Below are positions 22,205 through 33,289 of a stretch of 64,000 nt of DNA, piece after piece. Source of the DNA: Lepturacanthus savala (Eukaryota > Chordata > Actinopteri > Scombriformes > Trichiuridae); NCBI GenBank assembly GCA_030544235.1, contig CM060462.1, positions 38,175,526 through 38,239,525 of the forward strand. Reading direction: 5' to 3'. Numbering within the stretch: position 1 is the stretch's first letter; the number at the start of each line of letters is the position of its first letter. The notes under the pieces were generated by a model. The model saw nothing but the letters and a program-made list of their open reading frames with translations, had not been told where the DNA came from and did not search any database. Both the position numbers and the translations under genes were made by a program.

Positions 22205-22460
22205 ACGGTTTTTTCCATTGGCTGAGCGTCAGCGAGTGGCAAATGAGGTTACAGCTAATCAGATCTGATTATTCAAATCAAAAGATTATGATTATCTGAA
22301 ACCTGCTAATTGGCCTTTTTTTTTTCCCTGACACAGTTGGATCGTGGTTATAAAACACAGCAGCAGCTAAATGTTCCTGCTTTTTTAAGGCTCGATTGGC
22401 TCAACTCCCCCGGCAGCTCCTCTATGGATGGCAACACCGCTGCTGGATGTGAAATGGAAG
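22205..22460 (+). repeat. Segmental direct duplication, left copy
   Basis: Matches 23165-23430. Shared landmarks in order: TTACAGCTAATCAGATCTGA, TTATTCAAATCAAAAGATTA, GAAACCTGCTAATTGGCC, TTGGATCGTGGTTATAA, ACACAGCAGCAGC, TTCCTGCTTTT, GGCTCGAT and CCGGCAGCTCCTCT. The first ~75 bases are almost identical; the later part has small indels. The two copies enclose the first minisatellite array. Confidence 0.85.
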
Positions 22461-22464
22461 CGCC

Positions 22465-23155
22465 GTCTACGAGCCTAAATGTGAGCTAAAGTGCTCTCTA
22501 GGAACTGAAATGTGTGCTAAAGTGCCCTCTTGGGAGCTAAAACGCATGTTAAAGTGCCCTCTAAAGTGTGCTCTTGGAGCAAAAAGCATGTTAAAGCATG
22601 TTTGCTTCTCTAGGAGCCAAAGTCTGTGCTAAAGTGCCCTCTTGGGAGCTAAAAAAGTCTGTTAAATTGCCCTCTACAAGCCAAAATGTGTGCTAAAGTG
22701 CCATCTAGGAGCTGAAAGGTGTCCTCTTGGGAGATAAAAACCTTGTTAAAGTGCCCTCTTGGGAGGTAAAAAGCATGTTATAGTCCCCTCTAGGAGCTGA
22801 ATTGTGTGCTAAAGTGCCCTCTAGAAGGTGAAATATGTGCTAAAGTGACATCTAGGAGCTGAAAAGTGTCCTCTTGGGAGATAAAAACCTTGTTAAAGTG
22901 CCCTCTAGGAGCCGAATTGTGTGCTAAAGTCTCATCATGCTAAAGTGTGCTCTTGGAGCTAAAAAGCGTGTTAAAGTGCCCTCTAAAGTGTGCACTTGGG
23001 AGCAGAGCATGTTAAAGTGCCCTCTAGGAGCTGAAATGTGTGTTAAATTACCCTCTATGAGAAGAAATATGTGCTAAAGTGCCCCCTCAGAACCGAAATG
23101 TGTTATAAAGTGCCCTTTTGGAAGCTAAAAACCACGTTAAAGTGCCCTCATGGAG
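22465..23155 (+). repeat. ~32 bp minisatellite, array 1
   Basis: Diverged tandem units of about 31-32 bases with the core GTGCTAAAGTGCCCTCTAGGAGC. Units come in two flavours, TCTAGGAGCCAAAA and CTTGGGAGCTAAAAAGC, often alternating. About 20 units. Confidence 0.9.
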
Positions 23156-23164
23156 GATTTTTTT

Positions 23165-23430
23165 GTTTTTTTCCCATTGGCCAAGTGTCAGCAAATGATG
23201 TTACAGCTAATCAGATCTGATTATTCAAATCAAAAGATTATGATTATCTGAAACCTGCTAATTGGCCCTTTTTTTTTTTCCTCTGACATAGTTGGATCGT
23301 GGTTATAAGACACAGCAGCAGCAGATGAACATTCCTGCTTTTCTGGGCTCGATGTTTGGCTCTTCTCCCCCCGGCAGCTCCTCTCCTATGGATAGCAGCA
23401 AGGCCGCCGCCGCCGCCGCCGCTGTATGTG
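23165..23430 (+). repeat. Segmental direct duplication, right copy
   Basis: Second copy of 22205-22460. It carries an extra (GCC)n/(GCN)n run at about 23399-23425 (GCAAGGCCGCCGCCGCCGCC). The open frame 23292-23669 (125 codons) crosses this copy. It has no recognisable domain, and the sister copy does not keep the frame, so it is not called a gene. Confidence 0.85.
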
Positions 23431-23820
23431 AAATGCTGCAGGCGGCTCGCGGGCGGCTTATCCCCACGCCTCCTCTGCTCCTCGTACTCGTCCCATCAAG
23501 CCAAACCGGGACTGCCGGGCTAATCTCGTTAAAGGACGGATGTTGCTATTGTGCATTTGGCTTCACGGTTTGCTGGGAGCACACGTGGGCTGCAGCAGGA
23601 GGGGAGACAATAGGGAGGAGGTTTATTTGGCGGAGGAGCGAGGGCCTATTTCTGGCGCTTAAAAGATGACAGTAGTCAACCTCCTCCTCCTCCTCCTCGA
23701 TTTACCCCCTCACTCCTTCCTATAGCAGCTCCTTCCAACATAATTCTGCATTAGAGCAACATCCGAGAGGCCTCTGTAAACACTGGATGGGACTAGTGGC
23801 ATTCAGGGAGGAGGGGGTTG
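23431..23820. other. GC-richer intronic block
   Basis: Complex sequence with a (TCC)n run near 23680. No domain in any frame. Confidence 0.3.
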
Positions 23821-23824
23821 AAAA

Positions 23825-24215
23825 AGGTCTACTAAAGTGCCCTTATGGGAGCCAAAAAAAGCATTAAGCTGTCCTTCAGGGAGCTAAAAAGCATGTTAAA
23901 AAGATAAAATGTGTCCTAAAGTTCCTCTTAGGAGTTAAAAGTGTGTTAAAGTGCCCTTTGGGAGCCAAATGTGTGCTATAGTCCGCTCTTGGGAGTGTGT
24001 TAAACGGCCCTCTAGGAGCTAAAATGTGTACTAAAGTTCCCTTTTGGGAGCCAAAAATCATGTTAAGCTGCTCTCTTAGTTCCGGAACGTGTGCTAAAGT
24101 ACCCTCTTGGGAGCTGAAATGTGGGCTAAAGTGCCTTCTAGTAGCCAAAATATGTGCTAAAGTGCCCTCTTGGGAGCTAAAAAGCTGCTAAAGTGCCTCC
24201 TCAGTGGCGAGGACA
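23825..24215 (+). repeat. ~32 bp minisatellite, array 2
   Basis: Same unit as array 1, about 12 diverged units. The right flank at 24200-24270 (CTCAGTGGCGAGGACACACTATATG, then TTTTTTCCTTTTCACCCCTGCCCTT) closely resembles the right flank of array 4 near 29690-29750, so the array has a shared boundary sequence. Confidence 0.85.
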
Positions 24216-24984
24216 CACTATATGTGTCCTTATTTATTTATTTTTTCCTTTTCACCCCTGCCCTTCACAACATCCGTCCACATCACTGGCTGCGACATTT
24301 ACTTGAAGGTCAGCATCTTCACCTGGAACTGATGTCACAGACGATGATTATTATCAGCTCAGAGTTCTGCTCACCTCAATCACTGGGTTGCCAATAAATA
24401 AACAAACAAACACAGAGACACATAAAATAATCAATGGCTGTTTTCTGACTCTGGACGTGACCCGGACTCCTGACTGTGGTATCTGACCAACACACTGCTG
24501 CTCTGACCTTTATCACCACTGAATTATTGCAGTTTAATGATCCCTTCTGTGGAAAAGAACAGAAAGATAGCTGGAATAATAGCCGAGGGAGGGGTGGGTG
24601 TGGTGTGTGTGTGTGTGTGTGTGTGTGTCCCACACACACACACCAAAACCCTCCACCTGTGCAGACATCTGTATCCTGTATATAAATATCCAACCTGAGT
24701 TTCTACAAATGAAGCAGAGAAAACACTGTGGTTGTAACAACAGGTGGTGATGATGGAAACACATGCTGCTGCATCTGCATTCTGGAGGGAACCTTTGTGA
24801 TATTAGACTGATGAAACCTGTAAACTCTAAACATGACACAGAGCAATGTGACTGCAGGTATATGAACATAATAATATAACTGAAATTAAATTAAAATGCT
24901 TTTATAAGCGGTAGTGAAAACACCAAAATGTCAGACAAAAAGAAACTGTATATTTATAGATTATGGATATTGCTAAGATCCATA
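24216..24984. other. Intronic stretch between minisatellite arrays
   Basis: It contains a (GT)n/(CA)n microsatellite at 24603-24645 and a ~40 base segment (AACAGGTGGTGATGATGGAAACACATGCT, from about 24739) that recurs at about 26368 on the far side of array 3. No gene seen. Confidence 0.4.
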
Positions 24985-26165
24985 ATATGTGCTAAATTGC
25001 CCTCTCTGGGCCAAATTGTGTGCTAAAGTGTCATCTATGAGCCGAAATTCATGCTGAAGTGCCCTCTTGTAGCCACAATCTTGTGCTAAAATGCCCTCTT
25101 TGGAGCTAAAACGTGTGCTAAAGTGCCCCGTAGCAGCAGAAATGAGTGCTAAAGTGTCCAGGAGCTGAAGTGTGTGCTAAAGTTCCATCTTGGGAGCTAA
25201 AAAGTGTATTAAAGTGCCCTTTAGGAGCCAAAATGTGTTCCAAAGTGCCCCCTTGGGAGCTAAAATGCATGCTAAAATACCATCTAGGAGCCAAAATGAG
25301 TGCTAAGTGCCCTTTAGGAGCTGAAGTGTGTGATAACTGCCCTCTAGGAGCCGAAATTTGTGCTAAAGTGCCATCTATGAGCCAAACTTCATGCTGAAGT
25401 GCCACAGTCTTGTGCTAAAATGCCCTCTTTGGAGCTAAAGAGTGTGTTAAAGTGCCCTGTAGAAGCCAGAATTAGTGTTATAGTGCCCCCTTGGGAGGAA
25501 GAGCCCTAAAGAATGAGTGCTAAAGTGTCTGGGAGTTGAGGTGTGTGCTAAAGTTCCATCTTGGGAGCTAAAAAGTGTGTTAAAGTGCCCTTTAGGAGCC
25601 AAAATGTGTTCCAAAGTGCCCCCTTGGGAGCTAAAATGCATCCAATGCAATCCAAAATGAGTGCTAAGTGCCCTTTAGGAGCTGAAGTGTGTGATAACTG
25701 TCCTCTATGAGCCGAAATTCATGCTGAGGCGCCCTCTAGTAGCCACAATTTCTACTAAAGTGCCCTCTAGGAGCCACAGTCTTGTGATAAAATGCCCTTT
25801 TTGGAGCTAAAAAGTGTGTTAATATGCCCTGTAGAAGCCAAAATGAGTGTTTTAGTGTCTCCTTGGGAGCTAAAACGCATGCTAAAGTGCCCTCTAGCAG
25901 CAAAAATAAGTGCTAAAGGAGCTGAAGTGTGTGCAAAAATGCCCTCCTGGGAGCTAAAAAGTGTGTTAAAGCGCCCTTTAGGGGCCAAAATGTGTTCCAA
26001 AGTGGGAGCTAAAATGCCGTCTAGGAGCCAAAATGAGTGCTAAGTGCCCTCTTGGAGTGGAAATGTGTGTTAAAGTGCCATCTATGAGCCAAAATGTATG
26101 CTAAAGTGCCCTAATTTGCAACATTTATACTAAAGTGCCCTCTTTGTAGCTAAAAAGCATGTTTG
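24985..26165 (+). repeat. ~32 bp minisatellite, array 3 with ~370 bp higher-order repeat
   Basis: The largest array, about 35 units. A block starting GGAGCTGAAGTGTGTGCTAA near 25170 recurs near 25535 and again, more diverged, near 25918, so units are organised into a higher-order repeat of roughly 370 bases. Open frames of 67-95 codons run through it on both strands only because the unit has few stops. Confidence 0.9.
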
Positions 26166-27480
26166 TTTTTAACTGGACTGTTGACATCCATGTAGAAAAA
26201 TGTTTGGATACACTTAACAACAAATATTTAAGTAAATGGAAAATGTAGAAACTTTTTCAGCCTTTACAAGTTAAAAAGTAATTATTAATAATAGTAACAT
26301 CACTTTTGCCAAATGATTTCCACATTACACGATTATGTAATTCACTTTTACTTCAGCATGTAACAAACAGGTGGCGATGATGGAAACACATGCTTCTGCA
26401 TTTTTTTAAATAATTTCTTCTGTCCTCCGACGATGTTTGATTAATTCTTCTTCTCTTTTTTTTCATGTCGGATCAGAAAAAAGGAGGGGGGGAGGGAGTG
26501 CATGAAAAATTCAGAACGTTATAATATAAAATCCAGATGACTCATGAATGCTTAATGTGAGCCAGGACTCCTGCTCAACGGGATGTTGAGATTCTTCTCA
26601 AAGAATCGCGGCGTGCACGCATGTTTTTTTTTTTTGGGGGCTTTTTTTATGTCGCCCTCTCGGATGCTGGAGAAATGAAGTGTTGAGGCCCATCGGTTGA
26701 TGCCAGATGTGGGGAAAAAAAAGCTTTTAGGGGGTCGGGGTCTGGCTAATTGCCTCCATCCCATCCACAACCGCTTGTTGTTGTGCTTGTAAAATATTAA
26801 CAAAATCTTCGCCAACACCCGCGTCTTCTCTATTGTGTTTTTAATGAAACAGGGAGTTCCAAGAAAAAAAAAAAAGAAAACTTGTGCTATTATGAATAAT
26901 AGAACATCCAATTAGTGCAGCGTTGTCACAGATGAGCTTGATGAAAAGGCCGGAGTGGTGTAATGTTGGATGAATGTGAGCGTTTAGTTTAGGTTACATG
27001 CATCAGGACGGGTTTGGATTTAGTGGAGGATAATTGCTCATGATTCGATGATGATGGTGTGAAAAGATTAGAGGCTGAGGGTTTATTTAAAGCTGAAAAC
27101 ATGGATCTTTAGTAGGGATTAAAGTGTGGGGAAAACCAAAGCACAAAAAGAACAATAGGAGGATAAACCAGTTTTTGTTTCATTTATATAACTCTAATGA
27201 TTTAAACCCATCATTTTCTGTATTTCAACAGCCCCTTTTTATGTCATTTAACATTTTTAGGACCCGCTCTATAGTTATTTATTTTTTTAATGACGTGTTC
27301 ACATTAGTCAACACTGAGCAGAAGTTTTACATCCTGTTTTCAGAGCTCTTAAAACATCAGAAACTTCCAGAAAGGATATTCTTTGCAACATCCTTCATGA
27401 GTCCAGTTGCAGAAATGGCCGACTTGAAACAGGACACAACATAATGCATGTATGAGTGTTGAAACACTGATAAATAATAA
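26166..27480. other. Intronic stretch, no gene recognised
   Basis: Mixed AT-rich and complex sequence with poly-T/poly-G and poly-A runs near 26626-26640 and 26863. Open frames at 26552-26911 (minus) and 27124-27444 (plus) have no domain and show poly-lysine/phenylalanine bias from homopolymers. Confidence 0.35.
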
Positions 27481-27494
27481 TCAAACTGAAATAT

Positions 27495-27700
27495 ATGTTT
27501 GAACTAACACTAGTAAAACATCAAAAAACAAAAAATAAGTTCGAACGACCAAAAGGAAATTTTAGATATCAACATATTACGTATGGATACATTAAAATCA
27601 AATGTGGGGTTCCCCAAGGGTCTATTCTAGGTCCATTACCTTTTAATCTTTACATGCTTCCCATTGGGCATGTTCAGTTTATCTGCCTGCCTCTTTAAAT
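27495..27700 (+). pseudogene. Non-LTR retrotransposon reverse-transcriptase fragment
   Basis: A 67-codon open frame ends in CGVPQGSILGPLPFNLYMLPIG (core from codon 38). GVPQGSILGPL is the conserved palm block of non-LTR reverse transcriptases, and the following LYMLPIG is the form typical of L2-type LINEs. The normal upstream residues and the downstream YxDD box are absent, so this is a short 5'- and 3'-truncated remnant. Its neighbours are minisatellite arrays, with no other part of the LINE visible. Confidence 0.8.
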
Positions 27701-27734
27701 GTATGTATGTATAGTATGTAGTGCTAAATAAATA

Positions 27735-27925
27735 ATGCATCTCATGATTTTAATGAGATAACTGTAGTTTTTTGTGGAAAAAACACAAATTATTACTCAA
27801 TGTGGAGTATTAAACATACATGTAAAAGTGTCTAGAGGAGATCTTTAACATGTATAACAAGTGATTTTAGTGTTTACGCAGAAATAACCATCAAAACGTA
27901 GACCTGTAAACTCAAAACATGAAAA
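27735..27925 (+). repeat. Dispersed repeat family F, copy 1
   Basis: It shares with 41165-41310 the series AATGAGATAA, TTTTTTGTGGAAAA, CAAATTATT, GTGGAGTATT and GTCTAGAGGAGATCTTTAAC (here) / GTCTGGAGGGAATCTTTAAC (there). Diverged, function unknown. Confidence 0.55.
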
Positions 27926-28504
27926 ACAAATTGTAATAATTAAAAAATAATAACACTAGTAAAACTAATTGTTTCTGTCATCATCAGTATTTAGTAGTGT
28001 TGTTGATTAACCACGTTTTTCTTTTCTTTCTTATTTAACTTGTATTTTTTTGAATTGTGTTTGACCAAAACAAAACCAAAGAGCATGCAGCCTTTGTGCT
28101 GATATCTTAGCAAAACATAATTAAATTCCAGTTGGACATCCAGTTTTCTGGATGCTTTTAATGATCCTGTTAAAATGCATACATCTGACTGCTAATAATT
28201 GCCAGCTAACGGTTTCGGGGCTGTTTGCTGATTAGGGTCCCGTGGAGCTTGGATCTCGGCCCAGCACGAGGCGGAGTTCAGGCCTCTGAACGCTGCCAAT
28301 CCATCACAGGCCTGAGCACATTCACATTCACACGCGTTCACACTCCCATTCACACCTACAGGCCATGTAGAGTTTCCACTTCGCTTCACCGCCGCCGTCT
28401 GTGGGCGGAGAAGCAGCAGCAGCAGCAGCTCGCGGATCATGGAAAGTCCACACAGGACCGCTGGTGTCAATATGCTAAAAACACATAGAGGCTGCAGAAG
28501 GAAA

Positions 28505-28650
28505 GTTGAATCAATACGCTGTAAAATGTTAATTTGTTTAGTTTTATGTTTGGGAATATCAGCGCAAGAAGCACGTGTCTAAAAAAATACAATATTCTCA
28601 TGAAATGCTGAGCAATGGAAAGCAGTTTACATTTGAAGCTTTAAGGAACT
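28505..28650 (+). repeat. Direct duplication flanking array 4, left copy
   Basis: It shares TCAATACGCTGTAAAA, TTAATTTGTTTAG, TTTGGG.AA and AAAAAAATACAATATTCTC with 29945-30085. Diverged by substitutions and small indels. The two copies enclose minisatellite array 4. Confidence 0.7.
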
Positions 28651-28779
28651 GATACAAATTCTGTCTAGCACATGATTAGTGTTGAAAACAACACTTCTGG
28701 CTCATCTTATTACAATATTAACACATGGAAACTCATAAAAACTATGAAGTCGGGCCAAATGTTCAAAAACCAATTCTAA

Positions 28780-29700
28780 AGTGCCCACTTTGGAGACAAA
28801 AAAAAACATAAAACCATGTTTAAATGCCCTCTAGGAGCCAAAATGTGTGCTAAAGTGCCATCTAGAGTGAAACTGTGTGCTAAAGTGCCCTTTTGGGAGT
28901 TAAAAAAAGCATGTTAAAGTGCCCTCATGGCAGCCAAAATGTGTGCTAAAGTGCCCTCTAGGTTTCAAGCAGGCACCTGCTTCACCAGCAACTAAGTGCA
29001 ATCTAAAAGCCATAATGTGTGCTTAGGGGCCAAAAAGCATGCTAAAGTGCCCCCTAGGAGCCAAAATGTGTTCTAAAGTGCCCTCTAGGAGCCAGGACAC
29101 ATGCTAAAGTGTCCTTATAGCAGCCAAATTGTGAGCCCAAGTGCTCTCTAGGAGCCAAAATGTGTGCTAAAGTGCCCTGTAGAAGCCAAAAAGAATATTA
29201 AAGTGCCCTTCAGGAGCCAAAACCCGCCAGGGCCCTCATAGCAGCCAAGATGTGTGCCAAATGCCCTCTTGGTAGCTAAAACACATGCTAAAGTGCCCTC
29301 TAGGAGTGGACGTGTGGGCTAAAGTGCCATCTACAAGCGAAAAATGTGCACTAAAGTGCCCTTTAGTAGCCAAGATGTCTGCTAAAGTGCCCTCATGGCA
29401 GCCAAAATGTGTGCTTAAGTGCCATCTAAAGGCCTTAATGTGTTCTTAGGAGCCCAAAACATGAGCTAAAGTGCCCTCTAGAAGCCAAAAAGCATATTAA
29501 AGTGCCCTCCAAGAGCCAAAACATGTGCAAAAGGGCCCTCATAGCAGCCAAGATGTGTCCTAAAATGTCATCTAAAGGCCAAGATATGTATTTAGGAGCC
29601 GTAAAGCATGTTAAAGTGCCTATAGGAGCCAAAATGTGTGCCAAAGTGCCCTCTTGGGAGCTAAAAAGCATCCTAAATGCCCTCTTCAGTGGTGAAGACA
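28780..29700 (+). repeat. ~32 bp minisatellite, array 4
   Basis: Units of TGTGCTAAAGTGCCCTCTAGGAGC type, about 27 units, with diverged ones such as GCAGCCAAGATGTGTGCCAA. The right flank (CCTCTTCAGTGGTGAAGACATG...TTTTTTCCTTTTCTCCCCTGCCCTT) matches that of array 2. Confidence 0.9.
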
Positions 29701-29944
29701 TGTTATATGCTATGTCCCCGTTTTTTCCTTTTCTCCCCTGCCCTTGCCCCTGGTGGTAACATGTCAAGTCTTTTTATATGGTCTTAAACGTGTGGATGAG
29801 ATGTCTAAATATAGAACCAAATGTGGACAGTTGAAGTCTGCTGTAGTTTCTGAGCCGTGTGGCTGTGTGGTTTCGATCCGGTGACATGGTGACCTTTAGC
29901 TGTGACTTGAAGAAGAAGAAGACGAGTTCCCCACCGAGTGTCAG

Positions 29945-30085
29945 TCAATACACTGTAAAACCTTAATTTGTTTAGCTTTGCCTTTGGGGGAAATCCATTC
30001 AGAATAACATGAACCGAAAAAAATACAATATTCTCCTTTTGAGGAAATTCTCTTGATTTGCTGAGGAGCGATTTACTTTTGAGGG
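29945..30085 (+). repeat. Direct duplication flanking array 4, right copy
   Basis: Second copy of 28505-28650, beginning TCAATACACTGTAAAACC. It lies between array 4 and the inverted array 5. Confidence 0.7.
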
Positions 30086-30309
30086 TTTGAATTTTCACCC
30101 CTCCCTAAAAAAAAGTCCACATCTTTGAGGGAAACCCGCCCTCCGAGTCTCATGAGATGAGGAGGAGCTGCCAAATGGCAGCGAGCCTCTTTTCTATGTT
30201 GCTTTCTGTTCTCTAATCTGAGTCGATGAAGCTGAAGAAGACGAGGAGCAGCTGGGGTGAGGCAGCGATGTTTTAATGGCAGCAACCGAAGACGGCAGTT
30301 TAACACCCA

Positions 30310-30850
30310 TGTTAGCTTCCAAAAGGGCACATTAGCACATGTTTTGGCTCCTAGGGGGCACATTAGCACATGTTTTGGCTCTTAGGGGGCACTTTAGCAC
30401 GTTTTGGCTTCCTAGAAATCATTTTAGCACACGTTTTGACTTCCTAGAGGGCATTTCAGCATGGATTTTGGCTCCTAAAGGGCAATATAACACATGTTTT
30501 GGCTCCTAGAGGGCACTTTAGCACATATTTTGGCTTGTAGAAGGCACTTTAGCCCACATTTTGACTTCCAAGAGGGCACTTTAGCACATATTTTGGCTCC
30601 TAGGGGGCAATATATCACACATTGTGGTTTCCAAGAGAGCACTTTAGCATGTTTTGGCCTTCCTAGAGGGCATTTTAGTACACGTTTTGGGTGATAGAGA
30701 CCACTGTACCACACAGTTCGGCTCCTAGAGAGCACTTGAACATGCTTTTTAGCTTCCAAGAAGACACTTTAGCTCACATTTTGTCTCCATATTTTGCCTC
30801 CTAAAGGGCAATGTAAGACCCATTTTTCCTCCTTGAGGGCACTTTACCCG
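30310..30850 (-). repeat. ~32 bp minisatellite, array 5 (inverted)
   Basis: The same minisatellite on the opposite strand: TTTTGGCTCCTAGAGGGCACTTTAGCACAT and relatives, about 16 units. It is the only array in this orientation, about 600 bases downstream of array 4. Open frames on both strands are artefacts of the repeat. Confidence 0.9.
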
Positions 30851-31317
30851 GGCTGATCCCGACCTGTCCGGATAGAAGCAGCCGCACAGCTTCCGTCTCT
30901 GCGTTTACAAGCCGACTCCTGCTTGAATCTCCACTTAGAGGGAAACATGGCGTCTTTATCAGCGTCGTCTCTCTGCACGCAAACACAAACACACACATTT
31001 GTCTGCGTGTCTCGTTGAGTGGCCAGATAAGAGAAAACATGACATTATCTCTTTCTCTTTTTTTTGGTGTGTCTTTGTACCTGCACACACACACACACAC
31101 ACACATACATAAGTGTTTGTGCATGCAGTCCAAATGCTAATTTCATATCTGTCCTGATGACCTTTTCTTCTTTGTTGGTGCCCGTTGTTTGTTGTTTTTT
31201 TTTTTTATAAAAACCGGCCTGATATCCTGGGATGTGTAATTACGGCACCGCAGCAACACGCTGCCTCTTTATTAGTTTTCTGACAATGGCCTTGCTTGTC
31301 AACCACTGTGAGTGTTC

Positions 31318-31320
<3 letters not shown>

Positions 31321-31359
<39 letters not shown>
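31321..31359. repeat. (GT)n microsatellite
   Basis: Pure GT array. A CA array also sits at about 31084-31105. Confidence 0.95.
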
Positions 31360-31362
<3 letters not shown>

Positions 31363-31609
31363 CTCTCCTCCTGTTGTCCTGTTTAAACAGCTGAATCCTC
31401 CAGTAGCCAACGCCGACTCCTCTCAACAACACAAAGCTGCTTCTGTGTCACTTCTATTACCCATAATATCCCATTTCTTATCCTGCTCCTTCATCTACAG
31501 ACGCCTCTTTAGAAAAATGATCTCCAGGGATTCATAAATGGATCCGTATCCAGTCAGTGGAAGAAAGAAAAAAACAGGGCTGGATGGAAGGATTTAAACC
31601 CATCAGACA

Positions 31610-31960
31610 CTGTAGGGTGTGTGAAAAGGGGTCTTTTATTTTGAAGGATATACAATTTGAGGTCACATGACCAGGATATCCCTATTGCTGATGGACATTT
31701 GACATGTCAGCATTATTAACTTACAAATAATAAAATGTCACCAAATGAAAAATCTAACACACTATCTGGGGCAAGTAAACTTTATTTATTTTTTTATATA
31801 TTTAATTTAATTTTGATAATCGTTTATTTTTTTATAATATGTAAAAACTAAACTTGGTGGCATATGGTGATAATATATGCAAATATGGGTGTTAACTAGG
31901 TTGTATTTTCCATATTTGTGTATTGTTGCCATATGTCAACAACATCTTTTTTTAGTATAT
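31610..31960 (+). repeat. Dispersed repeat family A, copy 3
   Basis: It starts GGTGTGTGAAAAGGGGTCTTT, then TTTTATTTTGAAGGATATAC, GGTCACATGACCAGGATATC and CTATTGCTGATGGACATTTG. The right part has TATGCAAATATG and GTATTGTTGCC but is rearranged and AT-rich. Confidence 0.7.
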
Positions 31961-32029
31961 TTAATGTATTAAAATAAAACCATAACATATTGAATTAAGT
32001 GTAAAAAATAAATTAACTTTAAATAAAGT

Positions 32030-32310
32030 TTACTTACTGTAGATAGTGATTTAAATCTGGTGAAAATGTTCCTAAATATGAATAAAAGACAACCTTCAGT
32101 CATGAGACAATTAATGTTTATATTATTTAAAATGGACTAAATAATAGATATATTTAAAAAAAAGAAGTTGTATATTGTATCCTTCAAAATAAAAGCCCCC
32201 TTTTCACACCTAACTGTACAAACATAGATTTTATATCACAGCTTCTTTTTTAGAAAAATGAAGATAAAGTAAATGTTGCCATGGTAACACTATGCAAGGG
32301 TTAACCTTTC
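32030..32310 (-). repeat. Dispersed repeat family A, copy 4 (partial)
   Basis: It contains GGTGAAAATGTTCC, GGACTAAATAATAGATAT, ATCCTTCAAAATAAAAGCCC, TTCACACCTAACTGTA and GTTGCCATGGTAACACTATGC, the family in reverse. Placed head-to-head with copy 3, it makes an inverted pair. Confidence 0.65.
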
Positions 32311-32829
32311 CTTTAATGCTGGTTCGAATATTCTATAAATTAAATTATAAAGTGAGTTTTATAGCGGAGAGTGAGACGTTTCCTCTAATACCTCAACAAT
32401 GATGGCGTCAGATCAATAGGAGCGTCATTCGTGTCTTTTGCTGCATCTTTTTAAGAAGACGTGAACGTCGTCCTGCTCCGTCGATGAGGATCAGAGTCCC
32501 CAGGTCTGGACCCCGGTGGGAGGACGGATTAGGGCAGAGGACGTTTGATCTTGGAGTTTTATTTTTTTCCCATAAAAATATCACAAGTCTCCTCGAATCC
32601 TGCGGCAAAAGCAGCTGAGTCGACTAATTGGGAGACGTCCTCGAGATGCCTTTGACGGAGCCTCAATTACAGAAACAGTCGGTGTTAACCTGTTAAAATA
32701 AAAAAAACACCAAAAAACCCAGATCAGAGTTTTATTCCTAAATCCCAGTAAAAACCTCAGCTCCACTAAATAAAGTGTTTTATCTGTAGTAAAACACAAT
32801 GTTACTGTTACAGCATCAATACATATCAT
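32311..32829. other. Intronic stretch, no gene
   Basis: Moderately complex sequence. Minus-strand frames of 66 and 83 codons have no domain. Confidence 0.3.
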
Positions 32830-33265
32830 CAAAAAAGACTTTTTTTCAGAATTTTGGAAAATTTTAACCAGTTTTAACCAATTTTTTCTTTCTAGTTTTT
32901 CTTCTTCTAATATGCTAATATAGATTTGTTGCCAATGGCAACAATATGCAAATATGTAAAATTCCTAGTGTATAAAACCTAATAGATTCCCATTGACTTA
33001 AGGTACATAGCATTAAACTATGTCAACGTTTACAACTTTTTCTTATTTTTTAAATAAATGTGAGCATCACTGATGAAAAAAAGCTATTTCAGCATATTAG
33101 AAAAAAACATCGACATTAAATTCAATATAAAAAAACTTTAATGAGATAAAACATTCATTTGTTTGATGCTGCACCAAACCTCTAAAAAGCTGTGAGAGAA
33201 AATCTATGTTTTTACAGTTATATATGAAAAAGGGGGCTTTTATTTTGAAGGGCACACAATTCATG
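32830..33265 (+). repeat. Dispersed repeat family A, copy 5 (left arm of inverted pair)
   Basis: It contains AATATGCTAATATAG, TTGTTGCCAATGGCAACAAT, ATGCAAATATGTAAAATTCC, ATTCCCATTGACTTAAGG and CATTAAACTATGTCAACG. The reverse complement at 34740-34920 matches with only a few differences over about 140 bases, far closer than other copies. A second head TTTTATTTTGAAGG sits at 33238. Confidence 0.8.
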
Positions 33266-33289
33266 AGGCCTGGGGCTTAAGTGGTTAAT

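Noticed and set aside
23292..23669. 125-codon open frame with Ala run
   Set aside because: Crosses a segmental duplication whose other copy breaks the frame; the Ala run is a GCC repeat.
23876..30759. Repetitive open frames of 60-110 codons (e.g. GHFNTLFSSQDGTLAH or AKVPSWELKS repeats)
   Set aside because: They occur on both strands of the same minisatellite and shift frame with its 32 base period; no start or splice context.
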